A DNA stretch of 64,000 bases from Minicystis rosea (GCA_001931535.1 CP016211.1:2012501-2076500); one strand, 5' to 3'; shown: positions 37,168 to 47,053, counted from the stretch's first letter. Notes: generated by a model not told the origin, from the letters alone. A program made the numbers and translations.

Positions 37168-38514
37168 TTGTTCTCCAAGATCCTCATCGCCAACCGCGGC
37201 GAAATCGCGATGCGCGTCATCCGCGCGTGTCGCTTGATGGGCATCCGCACCGTCGCCATCCACTCCGAGGCCGACGCCGGCGCGCTGCACGTGCGCTTCG
37301 CCGACGAGGCCGTGTGCGTCGGCCCGCCCGAGGCGGCGAAGAGCTACCTCAACATCCCGCAGATCATCGCCGCGGCCGAGATCACCGGCGCCGACGCCAT
37401 CCACCCCGGGTACGGCTTCCTCTCGGAGAACGCCAAGTTCGTCGAGGTCTGCAAGAAGTGCCACATCGCCTTCATCGGCCCGACGGCCGAAGCGATGCGC
37501 CTTTGGGGAGACAAGGTCTCTTCGCGCGGCGTGGCGAAGAGGTTCGACCTACCCCTCCTTCCCGGCACGGGTGTCCTCGCCGACGCGAAGGACGCAGCCG
37601 AGCAGGCTGCGCGCATCGGCTACCCGGTCATCCTCAAAGCCTCGGGCGGCGGCGGTGGCCGCGGCATGCGCATCGTCCGCAGCGAAGCGGAGATCCAGCG
37701 CGCCTTCGAGACCGCGACGCGTGAAGCCATGGCCGGCTTCAAGAACCCCGACGTCTACCTGGAGCGCTTCATCGAGGAGCCGCGGCACATCGAGTTCCAG
37801 GTGCTCGCCGATCAGCACGGCCAGGTGTGGACGCTCGGCGAGCGCGAGTGCTCGCTGCAGCGCCGCCATCAAAAGGTGATCGAAGAATCACCGAGCCCCT
37901 CGATGACGGACGAGCTCCGCGCGCGCATGGGCGAGATCATCCGTGAGGCCATCCGCGCGACGGGCTACACCACGCTGGGCACGCTCGAGTTCCTCATGGA
38001 TGAGCGCGGCGAGCTCTACTTCATGGAGATGAACACCCGCGTCCAGGTCGAGCACCCGGTGACCGAGATGGTGACCGGCGTCGACCTCGTGGAGCAGCAG
38101 ATCCGCGCCGCCGCCGGTGAGGAGCTTTCCCTGCCCGACACCCGCCCGTGGAGCTTCCGCGGCCACGCCATCGAGTGCCGCATCAACGCGGAAGATCCCA
38201 AGACCTTCGCGCCCTGGCCGGGCGCCATCACCGAGTTCCACCCGCCCGGCGGCGGCGGCGTGCGCGTCGACTCCGGCGTCTTCGGCGGCTTCCGCGTGCC
38301 CGGCGCGTACGACGCCCTCATCGCCAAGGTCATCACCCACGGCGCCAACCGCGCCGAGGCCATCGCACGCATGCGCTGCGCCCTCGACGAGCTCATCATC
38401 GGCGGCATCCGCACCAACGTCCCGCTGCACCAAGCGCTCCTCCGCGAGCCCGACGTGCTCGCCGGAAAGATGTCGACCCGCACCATCGAGCGGCTCGTCG
38501 CGCGCGGATTCTGA
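37168..38514 (+). CDS. accC: acetyl-CoA carboxylase, biotin carboxylase subunit
   Basis: A 448-residue biotin carboxylase starting with TTG (GAGGAG seven bases upstream). It has the N-terminal domain (KILIANRGEIAMRVIRAC), the ATP-grasp Gly-rich loop (ILKASGGGGGRGMR), the catalytic RRHQKVIEE and MNTRVQVEHPVTE blocks, and the C-terminal WSFRGHAIECRINAEDP. The enzyme carboxylates biotin on AccB using ATP and bicarbonate. Length is normal. It forms an operon with accB; the convergent protease gene ends 36 bases beyond. Confidence 0.96.
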   Translation: MFSKILIANRGEIAMRVIRACRLMGIRTVAIHSEADAGALHVRFADEAVCVGPPEAAKSYLNIPQIIAAAEITGADAIHPGYGFLSENAKFVEVCKKCHIAFIGPTAEAMRLWGDKVSSRGVAKRFDLPLLPGTGVLADAKDAAEQAARIGYPVILKASGGGGGRGMRIVRSEAEIQRAFETATREAMAGFKNPDVYLERFIEEPRHIEFQVLADQHGQVWTLGERECSLQRRHQKVIEESPSPSMTDELRARMGEIIREAIRATGYTTLGTLEFLMDERGELYFMEMNTRVQVEHPVTEMVTGVDLVEQQIRAAAGEELSLPDTRPWSFRGHAIECRINAEDPKTFAPWPGAITEFHPPGGGGVRVDSGVFGGFRVPGAYDALIAKVITHGANRAEAIARMRCALDELIIGGIRTNVPLHQALLREPDVLAGKMSTRTIERLVARGF

Positions 38515-38550
38515 GTCAGGCGCTCCCCAAGCGGCCATCCATCACGGCGT

Positions 38551-39864
38551 TCATGGCCTCCGGCGATCGACATCGTCCGGATGGCCACCCTCGACCATGC
38601 GGCGCTCGAGCTCCGCGAAACGCCGCTCGAGATCGTCGGGGCTCGTCAGCGGATCCTCTTCCTGGTCCCGCAACTCCGGCGTTGCGCTTCCCGATCGCAT
38701 CCGGCGTTCGAGCTCGGCAAAACGCTTCTTCAGCTCATCCGCTTCCGCGTCATCGGGCAGCTCCATCTCCGTGGAGCCTTCATCGTGGGGCGATGCGCTC
38801 GCACCACGGAGCGTCCCCCATTCGCGCGCCACACCGTGCATCACGCCCGCGCCCACGCGTCGTAGGCTCGTGAGCCCCGTCTGCGTCGCCTCGCGCATGC
38901 GCTCCTTCACCACTGCGAGCTCTTCTTCGGCGCGCTCCATCAAGGACGGGGGAACGTCGGGGATCCCCTCGTCATCGGCGCTCTCCGCAGGCCCGACGAG
39001 GCGCTCCAGGATTCGATCGACATCGGCGAGTCGCTGTGTGCCCCTGCCTCGACCCGTGAGCGATCGATAGACGTCGCTCTCGGAGAAGGCCCAGAGAGCG
39101 AAGGCACGCACCTCGTTCTCGGGATGCGTGTCGCCATTCGCACGCTCTCTTCGCTTCAGCAGGTCTTGCACGCGTTCACGGCACGCGGACTGATAAGCAC
39201 CTTCGCCACCCGCCTCCACGGGTTTGCGCGAAAGGATCATCAGTGTTCTCAGGGACGCATCGAGATCCTGGCACGCGAGCAGACCGATTCGATCCGCCGT
39301 GAGCTCGGCGGCCCGGCAGAACGCCGCCGCGACCTCGCGAACGCCCGCGCGGCGTCCACGCGCAAACCATCGATAGATGAGGCGCGGATCGGGGCCGCGC
39401 AGCTTGTTGGGAGCGTGCGCGAGGAAGTGTCCGAGCTCATGCCCCACGACGAAGAGCAGCACCATGTCGTCGGGGTGGGCGAGGAAGACATCATGAATGC
39501 GAATGTTGAGCGGCCCGCGCTCGGTCAGCGCGATGCACGCGCGCGACTCCCCATCTTCGGCCCGATACAAATGCACGTCTTCGTCGACGCCCAGCACGCG
39601 CCGAGCTTCGTCGGTGATGCTGAGCGCACGCGGCGCGAGCTCGGGTGAGAAGCCGACCGCGCCTGCGAGCCACGCGCGGCGCACCTCCTCGGAGCTCGGC
39701 ATCGAGGCCCAAAGCTCCTCCCCGTAGCGGCGCATCAGCTCGCGCAGAATGCGCGTCTCCAACGGAACCCGCACGGCATCGCCCTCCAAGACGCCGAGCT
39801 TCACGCGCTCCATCTCGCGAGGATGCGCCGCTCCTCGCCAAACCACAAGCGCCCGCTCGTTCAC
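38551..39864 (-). CDS. M48-like zinc metalloprotease
   Basis: A 437-residue protein with a zincin site HELGH at residues 142-146 and a third-ligand region AAELTADRIG (Glu187), the order of the M48/M56 peptidases, which fits a soluble, non-membrane member: no signal peptide and no transmembrane segments are evident. The C-terminal third is charged and probably coiled coil, with two near-copies of the RFAELERRM motif. Substrate unknown. The start at 39864 is a GTG without a clear ribosome site; an internal ATG at 39813 is a fair alternative. Confidence 0.75.
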   Translation of the reverse strand: MNERALVVWRGAAHPREMERVKLGVLEGDAVRVPLETRILRELMRRYGEELWASMPSSEEVRRAWLAGAVGFSPELAPRALSITDEARRVLGVDEDVHLYRAEDGESRACIALTERGPLNIRIHDVFLAHPDDMVLLFVVGHELGHFLAHAPNKLRGPDPRLIYRWFARGRRAGVREVAAAFCRAAELTADRIGLLACQDLDASLRTLMILSRKPVEAGGEGAYQSACRERVQDLLKRRERANGDTHPENEVRAFALWAFSESDVYRSLTGRGRGTQRLADVDRILERLVGPAESADDEGIPDVPPSLMERAEEELAVVKERMREATQTGLTSLRRVGAGVMHGVAREWGTLRGASASPHDEGSTEMELPDDAEADELKKRFAELERRMRSGSATPELRDQEEDPLTSPDDLERRFAELERRMVEGGHPDDVDRRRP

Positions 39865-40057
39865 CGCGCTCGGCCTGCTGCCAGCGGCGCCTCAGTCCAC
39901 GCCCATCGCCGTCCCTACGATAGCGCTTGCAGCGCGAACGACGCGAACCCGCGCCGCACGCCGATGAGCGCTCTCACTCCTCACTCCGCCCCGACCGCGA
40001 TCAAGGCATCCACCCACGACGCGATCGGGCACGTGCCTCGCGACAACCCGCCGTTGC

Positions 40058-40648
40058 CTACGTCCCCAGAAGCGCGCCCTCTTCGTGCGTGTATCCGGTC
40101 CTGATGAAGAACGGCGCGGACCCTCTCTGGAGCAACGGATCTCGCGTCATGGCGGTCTTCAACAGGATCCCTGCGCAGAGCCCCATGGCGTCTTCATCCG
40201 TCATCGGAACGACCTCACCGGTGAGGTGGTCCACGCGGACGCCTCCCGAATCCATCTCCGTCACGATGGTGTCCTCTCCAAACATCTTCTCGGCAAGCGC
40301 TTCGACGTCCCTGCGCGTGCCGGTTTGCGTCAGCTTGATCATCAAGGTTCGCTGGTCCCCGCCCTTGATGACTTCGGTGAAGCTCATGAGGTGCGTGATA
40401 CCCGCTTCCTCCATGCTCACCACGCCGGCCGGTTCCAGCTCCAGAATCTGCCTGAGTTGTTGCTCGAGGTGCTTGATGTCGTTGCCGGTGTGCACGTGCG
40501 TCAGCGTGGTTCTCTTGCGGCCCTTGAGCACCTGCCTGATGTAGAGGATGACGCAGGGCGAGGCACCGTGGCTCGCAAGCCATCTCCAGTGAGCCTCGTT
40601 CCGCTCGTAGATTACGCCGATTTCGCCCTGGGTGACGTGTAAGAACAT
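40058..40648 (-). CDS. uncharacterised conserved-looking protein
   Basis: A 196-residue soluble protein without signal peptide or membrane segment. It mixes helices and strands (EIGVIYERNEAHWRWLASHG, HLMSFTEVIKGGDQRTLMIKLTQTG) and has no motif I recognise. The start at 40648 is preceded by a strong AGGAGG 11 bases upstream, and an upstream ATG at 40684 is also open. It is followed (upstream) by another unknown gene on the same strand across 185 bases, and the two might be cotranscribed. No function can be assigned. Confidence 0.65.
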   Translation of the reverse strand: MFLHVTQGEIGVIYERNEAHWRWLASHGASPCVILYIRQVLKGRKRTTLTHVHTGNDIKHLEQQLRQILELEPAGVVSMEEAGITHLMSFTEVIKGGDQRTLMIKLTQTGTRRDVEALAEKMFGEDTIVTEMDSGGVRVDHLTGEVVPMTDEDAMGLCAGILLKTAMTRDPLLQRGSAPFFIRTGYTHEEGALLGT

Positions 40649-40832
40649 GACTTCGTGAACCTCCTGTTGATCATTCGTCGTCATCGCGCGCCGGCACCAA
40701 AGCGGCGTTGCTCCAACTCGCCATCGTCAGATCTCCCTCCGAGAGTCCGGTCGACGGCTACGAAGGCACTCGCCGGTCCGAACGACCCGCCCAGCGGAGA
40801 TGGCCTCCACGACACGGCGCACTACGCGTCCG

Positions 40833-41435
40833 CTAACCCTCCCAGACACCCCATGCGCGCAGCCCCGCCGCGATCTCGCCAACTGGGGCTCCGCATTCCA
40901 AGAGCCGGATGATGGCTTCGAGCTTCGCGCCCTCCTCCTGAACCTCGGCTCGCCCGTGGCGATCCGCCAAGCTCAGGAGAGTAGCAGGTGCGTCCAAGAT
41001 CGGTGGGTGATCGACTGGGTCATCGCTCGCAGCATCAAACAGCAGGCACGCCAATCCAGCCAGCGCCTCGCGATCAGCGTCACGGAGCGCGCGCACCGCG
41101 AGCGCCGTGGCTTCGCAACCAAGGTCGTTCGTGTGCAACCAGTCGCCATCGAACGCGGCCACCATCGCCCGCAGATCGGACACCGAGACGCCGATGGGCT
41201 GACCCGATTCGCATGCATCTCGGGCTCCTTCGAGCGGTGCCACGAGCGCTCGGTTCTCGCTCGTGGACCGGCGGGCGAGAATGCGAAGCGCCGCATTCAG
41301 CACAAACGCGACCTGAATCTCACGAGACGATCGTTGCAGCGCGTTCTCGACCCTTCCGACGATCTCGTGTGGAGAACGCAGACCACGCCGCGCCAGCTCG
41401 GCTTCGACGAGTTGCAGGAGCTCCGCGTGCTTCAT
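40833..41435 (-). CDS. uncharacterised helical protein
   Basis: A 200-residue soluble protein, largely helical, rich in Ala, Leu and Glu. The start at 41435 has a GAGG site six bases upstream; the upstream in-frame start at 41534 has none. The N-terminal 60 residues (AELLQLVEAELARRG, HEIVGRVENALQRSSRE) look like a small helical bundle. No signal peptide and no catalytic motif. No family recognised. Confidence 0.6.
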   Translation of the reverse strand: MKHAELLQLVEAELARRGLRSPHEIVGRVENALQRSSREIQVAFVLNAALRILARRSTSENRALVAPLEGARDACESGQPIGVSVSDLRAMVAAFDGDWLHTNDLGCEATALAVRALRDADREALAGLACLLFDAASDDPVDHPPILDAPATLLSLADRHGRAEVQEEGAKLEAIIRLLECGAPVGEIAAGLRAWGVWEG

Positions 41436-41755
41436 CGTGACCTCTTCAAGGTGACGGGCATGAACAACCCTATCCGGGATCAGCGCAGATTCTACAGGCT
41501 TTGATCCAACCACATCTCGTGCCCGCACCTTCACGTTTCGTCACGGGGCTCGGTGCACGAGTGTCCCGCTCGCGTCGGATCGTGCCTCTGCGTCCCGCAG
41601 GTGACCCGATATCGACATGCGAGCGCGCTGCACCAAAGGGATGACATCAACGAGACATGCCATGACGTCTCGTCGAGCAATCTCCCGCTGATCTCGCTGC
41701 GTCCCCGTGTTAAGCCACCTCCGGCGGCACGCCATGCCGCTGGAGGGAACGATCG
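41436..41755. other. divergent intergenic region
   Basis: 320 bases between a minus-strand gene starting at 41435 and the alpha/beta-hydrolase lipoprotein starting at 41756. Nothing supported beyond the GGAGGG ribosome site at its right end; both promoters are expected here. Confidence 0.5.
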
Positions 41756-43078
41756 ATGATGCTCGCTCGACGCGCACTTTACATGTCGCTCATCTCGCTC
41801 ACGCTCGCCGCCTTTGCTTCGGGCTGCGCGCCGCAACATGACATCACGGAGGACGACGACACGTTGGGAACGACGGAGGAGGCGTTGTCGATCGCAGCGC
41901 ACCGCGAGCACGTGAGCGGTGACCTCTTCCACACGACCTTCGATGTTCGCATCGGCGTATCTGCGAATGCAGTGCTCCGCATCCATCGCGTGACCCGTGA
42001 GCTTGCCCCCGGCGTGCCGCGGCCGAGCAAGCACGCTGTGATGATGCTCCACGGCGACTTCGCGACGTTCGTCACCAATTTCCTCCCAACCGCGGGCGAT
42101 CCGGCGTCGACGGTCTCCGGCCTGGCGAAATACCTCGCGTCGCGCGATGTCGACGTGTGGGGGCTCGATCGTCGCTGGACGCTGCCGGGCCAAGACGGCG
42201 ATACATCGGACTTCGCCGCCATGGGCGTCGTTCAAGAGCTCGACGATCTCGATCGCGCCATCACCTTTGCGCGCGCAACGCGCCTCGCGACCGGAAGCGG
42301 CGGTGACAAGATCGCGCTCGCCGGCTTCTCGCACGGCGGCGAGCTCGCGTATGCGTTCGCCGCGCGCGACGGCGGCCGGCCCAAGAAGCTCCGGCAGATC
42401 TCGGCGCTCGCGCCGCTCGACGTGTACTACGATATCGCGCCCGCCGACGCGGACCTCCGCGCGTACGCTTGTGCCAACGCGGCTGCGGAGAGCGACTCGC
42501 TCGCGCAGGGCGTCGTCGACGTGCCCAATGATTTCTTCATCTCGCTCGGCCAGCTCGATCGCAGCGCGCCGCTCGACACGTCACCGCTCTTCGGCCCGCC
42601 CTTCACCAACCGCGATGCGATGTACTACACCGCTGGGCTCACCCATCAATTCGCGCCGTACACGCCTCTCTATCACTTGCTCGCGCCGGTGCTCGACGGC
42701 GACGGTAACGTCGCCTCTCTCCGCTTCACCGGGGAGGATGCGGCCAGCGCTTGGTTCGCCGGCGCGCCGCCGCATCAATCGCTCCGCGAAGGGGCGGAGC
42801 TCGACGCCATCTGGTGCGGGACGCCGCCGTCCGGCGCCGACGCTCCGCTCTCGAACATCACCGTTCCAGTCTTCTATCTCGGTGCGGCCGGCGCCTTCGG
42901 CGACCACGGTTTGTTCACCACGACGCAGCTCGGAACCAGCGACGTCACCACGGTCGTCGTTCACAAGCTCGGCGCTGAAGCCCTCGCCGAAGACTTCGGG
43001 CACGGCGATCTCCTCTTTGCCGCCGACGCCAAGCAGGCCGCGTGGTCACCGCTCGCGGCGTGGCTCATCGCTCACTGA
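41756..43078 (+). CDS. alpha/beta-hydrolase lipoprotein
   Basis: A 440-residue predicted lipoprotein (lipobox ASGC, Cys24) with an alpha/beta-hydrolase domain. The oxyanion-hole motif is VMMLHGDF (His99-Gly100), the nucleophile elbow is GFSHGG (Ser192), and the C-terminal FGHGDLLFA probably carries the catalytic His, with Asp in GAFGDHG as a possible acid. It would be an esterase, lipase or similar enzyme acting in the periplasm or at the surface. A GGAGGG site lies eight bases before the ATG. The enzyme's substrate is unknown. Confidence 0.82.
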   Translation: MMLARRALYMSLISLTLAAFASGCAPQHDITEDDDTLGTTEEALSIAAHREHVSGDLFHTTFDVRIGVSANAVLRIHRVTRELAPGVPRPSKHAVMMLHGDFATFVTNFLPTAGDPASTVSGLAKYLASRDVDVWGLDRRWTLPGQDGDTSDFAAMGVVQELDDLDRAITFARATRLATGSGGDKIALAGFSHGGELAYAFAARDGGRPKKLRQISALAPLDVYYDIAPADADLRAYACANAAAESDSLAQGVVDVPNDFFISLGQLDRSAPLDTSPLFGPPFTNRDAMYYTAGLTHQFAPYTPLYHLLAPVLDGDGNVASLRFTGEDAASAWFAGAPPHQSLREGAELDAIWCGTPPSGADAPLSNITVPVFYLGAAGAFGDHGLFTTTQLGTSDVTTVVVHKLGAEALAEDFGHGDLLFAADAKQAAWSPLAAWLIAH

Positions 43079-43320
43079 GGTTTGCGGACGCGGAAAGCGG
43101 CGCCCCGCTCTTCGCTTCCGCCGCACATGCCTGCGCGGACGACGGCGCGCCTCAATCTCGATGGATCGCGCGTTCCGTCGCCGCGCAGGAACCAAGGCCG
43201 TGGTGCGATCGACGGCTGCAATCGGGCCATGATCGTCACCCACTTCTCACCAGCCTGCTGGGCTCGCGTCGTGGTCCACTTCGCGGCTTCGAGCTTCTCG
43301 TCGCCATCCTCGACGCTGCT

Positions 43321-43815
43321 TCAGAACAGGTTCGCTTGGAAGTCGCAGATCGCCATCGGCGTGCCGCGCATGAAAAGGTCCTCCTCGGCGTGTTGCACGA
43401 GCGCGATGTTGTAGACATCGCGGGTGTAGTATTGGCCGCCGCGAGAGGTCGTGTGCCTACCATTGGTGATCACGCGGCCGAGCCCGTCCGGCGGGAGGAG
43501 CAGCGCTTCCGGGCGGGACCGGCGACGAGGTTGGCCGTCGTATGCAGTCCAAACGACGCCCACGGAGAGCCCCGCCGGAACCAAGAGGTGCTCGATGCTG
43601 CGGGTCGTGCGTGGCAAATGATCGAGGGAGGTCTCCTCGATCAATCGATGGACGTACTGCCCCTTTTTCTCGAAGAAGCTGTGTCTCTGGTACACATAGG
43701 CGCCCATCGCCGGAATCAACGGCAATGAGCGCGGCAGCGCATTGCGCAGCACCGCTGCTGGAGCACCCCGCGCCGCCTTCGACCACGTCACGCTGATTTG
43801 CTGAATGACGACCAT
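43321..43815 (-). CDS. uncharacterised protein
   Basis: A 164-residue protein without signal peptide; rich in Arg and Tyr with mixed strands (YVYQRHSFFEKKGQYVHRL, SVGVVWTAYDGQ, MRGTPMAICDFQANL). The start at 43815 is an ATG chosen by position; an upstream start at 43923 extends it by 36 residues of Arg-rich, untypical sequence. No family recognised. Isolated gene; convergent with the hydrolase gene. Confidence 0.5.
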   Translation of the reverse strand: MVVIQQISVTWSKAARGAPAAVLRNALPRSLPLIPAMGAYVYQRHSFFEKKGQYVHRLIEETSLDHLPRTTRSIEHLLVPAGLSVGVVWTAYDGQPRRRSRPEALLLPPDGLGRVITNGRHTTSRGGQYYTRDVYNIALVQHAEEDLFMRGTPMAICDFQANLF

Positions 43816-44184
43816 GAACGTTTCGATTGGCGCCTTCTTACCATCCAACGGTTGCCCGGATCGTCGAACCTCACGTCGTGCGTCGGAGTCTCTGCCGAAG
43901 AAATGCCTCGTTGGGCTGCCCAAGCGCGATGAGCTTCATCATCATACGTGGAGACGCCGATTCCGCGCGCTTGCCGCAACATCGGTTGAGCAAGCTGTCT
44001 CTACTCCCCAGTGTGCTCCGTCTGGTTCGCGCGCCTGGTTGCAGGGGCTTCGTCGTCCGATGGGGAAGCCATCGCGTCAAGGACGGTGATAGCGCACCTG
44101 CGCCAGCGCGCAAAGACGACGAGCCCCACGCGCCCTGCGGGAAATTCGCGAGTGTTCGAGCTCGGGTGGTGTGCTCGCTCGCGC
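43816..44184. other. intergenic region, no gene seen
   Basis: About 370 bases upstream of the unknown 43321 gene and downstream of a lipoprotein gene on the same strand. Several frames are open but none has a ribosome site or the usual G/C third-codon bias in a convincing way. Confidence 0.45.
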
Positions 44185-44922
44185 TCAGCTCGGCGGTGTC
44201 AGCACGCATTTGTTCGCGGGCGAGATCCACTCGAATCCCTGCACCCAGAGCTGCGGTGGGAACATCGATGCTTTGGAGGTGAACTCGATCCACTCGTCCC
44301 CCCAAACGAACGCGCGCCCAGCTCCCATCTGGATGGCATAGCCGACGTTGACGTCGCCATCGGCCGTGAGCAGAGAGGCAATGGGGGTGCGGGTGCTTGC
44401 GTCGCCGCCGAGATCGGAGATGGCGTAGCCACCTTCGAACACCACCGAGGTGAGCCCGGCAGTGATGGGGTGCGTCGCGAGGTCCGTCACTGGCCCGCTG
44501 ATCAGCGGGCCGCCGTAGGCGACCTCGAGCGGAGCGAGCAACGAGTTGGCGTGCCAATCATCGGTGGTGACGTTGTCGTAGCCCGACATCGACACGATGC
44601 CGCCGCCGTCCGCGATCCATGCCGCGAAAGTGGCTGCCTCCGACGCCGAGTAATCTCGCGTCAGCCAATCGAGCACGACGACGTCGAACGGCTGCAACGT
44701 CGCCTCCGTGATCGGCTCGTCGGGGGTGGTCTGGATGCGTTGCACGCCGGCACCGCTCGTCACGAGCCATTGCTCGAAGTCCGACGCGTTGTACGCCCCC
44801 TGGTTGCCGAAGAGGCCAATCTCGAGCTGGGTGCACTCCCTCGCCGTGCTCCGCAACTCCGAGCGCGCTCCGCACGCTGCCGTGGTGAGGGCCAAAAGGG
44901 CGGTACAAAACCGACGCATCAT
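44185..44922 (-). CDS. lipoprotein with ThuA/GATase-like domain
   Basis: A 245-residue lipoprotein (lipobox TAAC, Cys17) with a single domain whose features (FDVVVLDWLTRDYSASEAATFAAWIADGGGIVSMSGYDN and later WGDEWIEF) resemble the glutamine-amidotransferase-like fold of ThuA/DUF4350 proteins: a flavodoxin-like sheet with a helix following a Gly-rich turn. No catalytic Cys nucleophile is seen, so it may bind carbohydrate or act as a scaffold. The start at 44922 has a GGAGGT site. Function unknown. Confidence 0.72.
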   Translation of the reverse strand: MMRRFCTALLALTTAACGARSELRSTARECTQLEIGLFGNQGAYNASDFEQWLVTSGAGVQRIQTTPDEPITEATLQPFDVVVLDWLTRDYSASEAATFAAWIADGGGIVSMSGYDNVTTDDWHANSLLAPLEVAYGGPLISGPVTDLATHPITAGLTSVVFEGGYAISDLGGDASTRTPIASLLTADGDVNVGYAIQMGAGRAFVWGDEWIEFTSKASMFPPQLWVQGFEWISPANKCVLTPPS

Positions 44923-45102
44923 GGACGACCTCCGTGGCAAGCCATCATGTTCCGGAGACCGACCCGGTCCCTCGAAACGCCCACAAACTCCGCCTGTGGG
45001 GAGCAGGATAAAGCCGGGGCATTCACCAGTGTCAAGCCCGTCGGATGACGGCGTGACGTGGGCCGGTCACCCGTGGGGGCGGCCCGAGTCGTGAATCGCC
45101 TG

Positions 45103-45579
45103 TCAGGCGGGAGTGCTCGGGCGATACCGAACCAGCGTGGCACGCACCGGCCCACGGTCGCGCGCGACCTCCTCGGTGATCAACGCCGCCGCGCGATCCT
45201 CGTCGAATCCACCGGATCCAGCACCGATCACGGGGAGCGCGATGGACTCGAATCCATGCCGCTCCGCAAGCCCCAAGGCGTTGCGCACGGAGCTCTGAAT
45301 GGACGCAACGGAGGCACGCCACAGCATGTCGATTCCGGCCACGTGGATGATGCCGCGGAAGGGAAGCTCACCCGCGCCCGTGACGACGGCGCCCCCGAGC
45401 GGAATCGGCCCGAGGCGGGCAAGCTCGCGAAAAGGAGCAAGGCCTGCCCGTCGCTTGATCGCGCCCGACACACCTTGCGGAAGGAGAAGCCACCACGGAA
45501 GCACATTGCGATTCCAGGCATTCACGATGGCGTCGACGGGCTGATCGAGGAGGTCACCTTCGACGACTTGCAGATGCAT
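45103..45579 (-). CDS. macro-domain protein
   Basis: A 158-residue single macro domain. Diagnostic blocks are VVEGDLLDQPVDAIVNAWN (ADP-ribose adenine-binding loop with Asp and Asn), GVSGAIKRRAG, and ALPVIGAGSGGF (the distal-ribose/phosphate loop). Family members bind ADP-ribose and often remove it from proteins or nucleic acids, or hydrolyse O-acetyl-ADP-ribose. Alone it lacks a transferase partner; no ADP-ribosyltransferase was found nearby. Divergent from the repeat protein 188 bases away. Cytoplasmic. Confidence 0.92.
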   Translation of the reverse strand: MHLQVVEGDLLDQPVDAIVNAWNRNVLPWWLLLPQGVSGAIKRRAGLAPFRELARLGPIPLGGAVVTGAGELPFRGIIHVAGIDMLWRASVASIQSSVRNALGLAERHGFESIALPVIGAGSGGFDEDRAAALITEEVARDRGPVRATLVRYRPSTPA

Positions 45580-45767
45580 GTACGGGGAAACGATCCAACG
45601 AGCCTCCCATTCCCGAGGCGTTCACGGCGTCGAGCGACTGGACATCGACCCGAAGAGCGTCGGTCTCGTGCGCTCTCTGGCCGCGAGGTGCTCGAAGCCT
45701 CTTCGGAGGAGCGAGGAGCGACCGGTGGACGTGGACAGCGCCTTCCGCGTTGCCTACCGTTCGGCGC

Positions 45768-46601
45768 GTGAAAGATCGGCCCAACCCGCCGCAGAAGCTG
45801 TCCGAAGTGAAGACTTGGCTCGCCGCGCATGTCGGCCATCCGGGCTTGTATGCGGCGCTCTCGTGGGCTCCGAAGCGCAAGAACGCCGTGCACGACGCTT
45901 GTATTCGTGGCCTCGTGACGCTCGCCTCACCGCGGGCGTTGGATGCGCTCGCCACCTACCGCGAGCAGGATGCGGGCGATCTGGCCGAGCTCGGGGACGC
46001 CTGGGATCGCTTCGATCGCGCGGAATTCGCGCGTCGGGTGCTCTCGTCGCCGCTCGTGATCGGGAGCAAGCACGGTCTCGCGCGCATCGATGGCATCGAG
46101 CACGTCGCGGACCTCGACACGCTGACGCTCGCGGTCGCCAAAGGGTGCTCCCTCGCGCCGCTCGCGCGTTGCCCCGACATTCTGAGCCTCGATCTGGCGT
46201 GTCACGGCGACGTCGATCTAGCGCCCCTCGCCGCGCTCCCGCAGCTCGATCTTTGCGAGCTGCGCGGTTCGGAGACCGTGACGCATCTCGCGGCGCTCGC
46301 CGGCGCGCGCATGCGCAAGCTGTCGGTGAGCATCGGTCCCGAGGCGTCGTGGCGCTTCCTCGCAGACCTCCCCCGGCTCGAGCGGGTACGCGTGGTTTGC
46401 AAGAAGCCCGTCCTGTCGAAGGCGGATGGCGACGTGCTCCAAGAGATCTTCGCCCGCGGCATCGCGCTCTGCGGTTATGCACACGAGCCCTGGACGTCGG
46501 GGCTCGAGTCCCTCGCGAACGGGCGGCCGTTCATCGAACAGGCGGGATTTCGAGCGGTGGGAGCAGGGAATCGCCCGTTGAGCAGCTTCCTTTCCGGATG
46601 A
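45768..46601 (+). CDS. leucine-rich-repeat-like protein
   Basis: A 277-residue soluble protein. The N-terminal part is helical; from about residue 100 it carries beta/alpha repeats of the type LDTLTLAVAKGCSLAPLARCPDILSLDL and LAPLAALPQLDLCEL, a short leucine-rich-repeat pattern. A segment DAWDRFDRAEFARRVL recurs in the C-terminal regions of some actinobacterial NACHT-type NTPases, which I infer from memory and cannot confirm here. No NTPase domain is present. The start at 45768 (GTG) is uncertain; TTG at 45750 is open. Divergent from the macro-domain gene. Confidence 0.6.
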   Translation: MKDRPNPPQKLSEVKTWLAAHVGHPGLYAALSWAPKRKNAVHDACIRGLVTLASPRALDALATYREQDAGDLAELGDAWDRFDRAEFARRVLSSPLVIGSKHGLARIDGIEHVADLDTLTLAVAKGCSLAPLARCPDILSLDLACHGDVDLAPLAALPQLDLCELRGSETVTHLAALAGARMRKLSVSIGPEASWRFLADLPRLERVRVVCKKPVLSKADGDVLQEIFARGIALCGYAHEPWTSGLESLANGRPFIEQAGFRAVGAGNRPLSSFLSG

Positions 46602-46672
46602 CCAAACGCGATGCTCGATACGGGCTCTCTGCGCCCGTCTTGCGCTGAAGCTGGCCAGCGTTCGGGCTTCAC

Positions 46673-47053
46673 TCACGACGATGCGCGCGCGTTCATTTCT
46701 TCGGCAATGCGCTCGGCAAGTTTCCTTGACTCCTCGGAGCCATTCCAATTCTCACTCAAAACATCGATGAGGGTCGGGCTATAGACGAGCGCTGCCCGAA
46801 AGGTCCGAACCCAGGCGGATTGGATGACCATCGTCGCGTAACGACGTGATCCACGATGGCGTCCGACCACCTTGATGTTCGTGTAGCCGTCTCCCCACAG
46901 CGGAGGAAAGCAGTACAACTTGGTGCCAGGAGCGAAGTGAGCCGTGCCTGGCCGCTTCTCCTCGCCACCGGGACCATAAGCGCGCTCGTCGACCACGTTC
47001 CCAACCACGCACCAGATGGGCTTCACCGCGCTCGGGCGGCTACCTTCCGGCAT
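46673..47053 (-). CDS. small uncharacterised protein, overlapped by FHA-GGDEF gene
   Basis: A 126-residue soluble protein with mixed strands and helices (IWCVVGNVVDERAYG, LYCFPPLWGDGYTNIKVVGRHRG) and a Glu-rich helical C-terminus. It starts inside the last codons of the FHA-GGDEF gene (overlap 14 bases), so both are translated from one message. No family recognised. A TTG three bases upstream is also possible. Confidence 0.6.
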   Translation of the reverse strand: MPEGSRPSAVKPIWCVVGNVVDERAYGPGGEEKRPGTAHFAPGTKLYCFPPLWGDGYTNIKVVGRHRGSRRYATMVIQSAWVRTFRAALVYSPTLIDVLSENWNGSEESRKLAERIAEEMNARASS

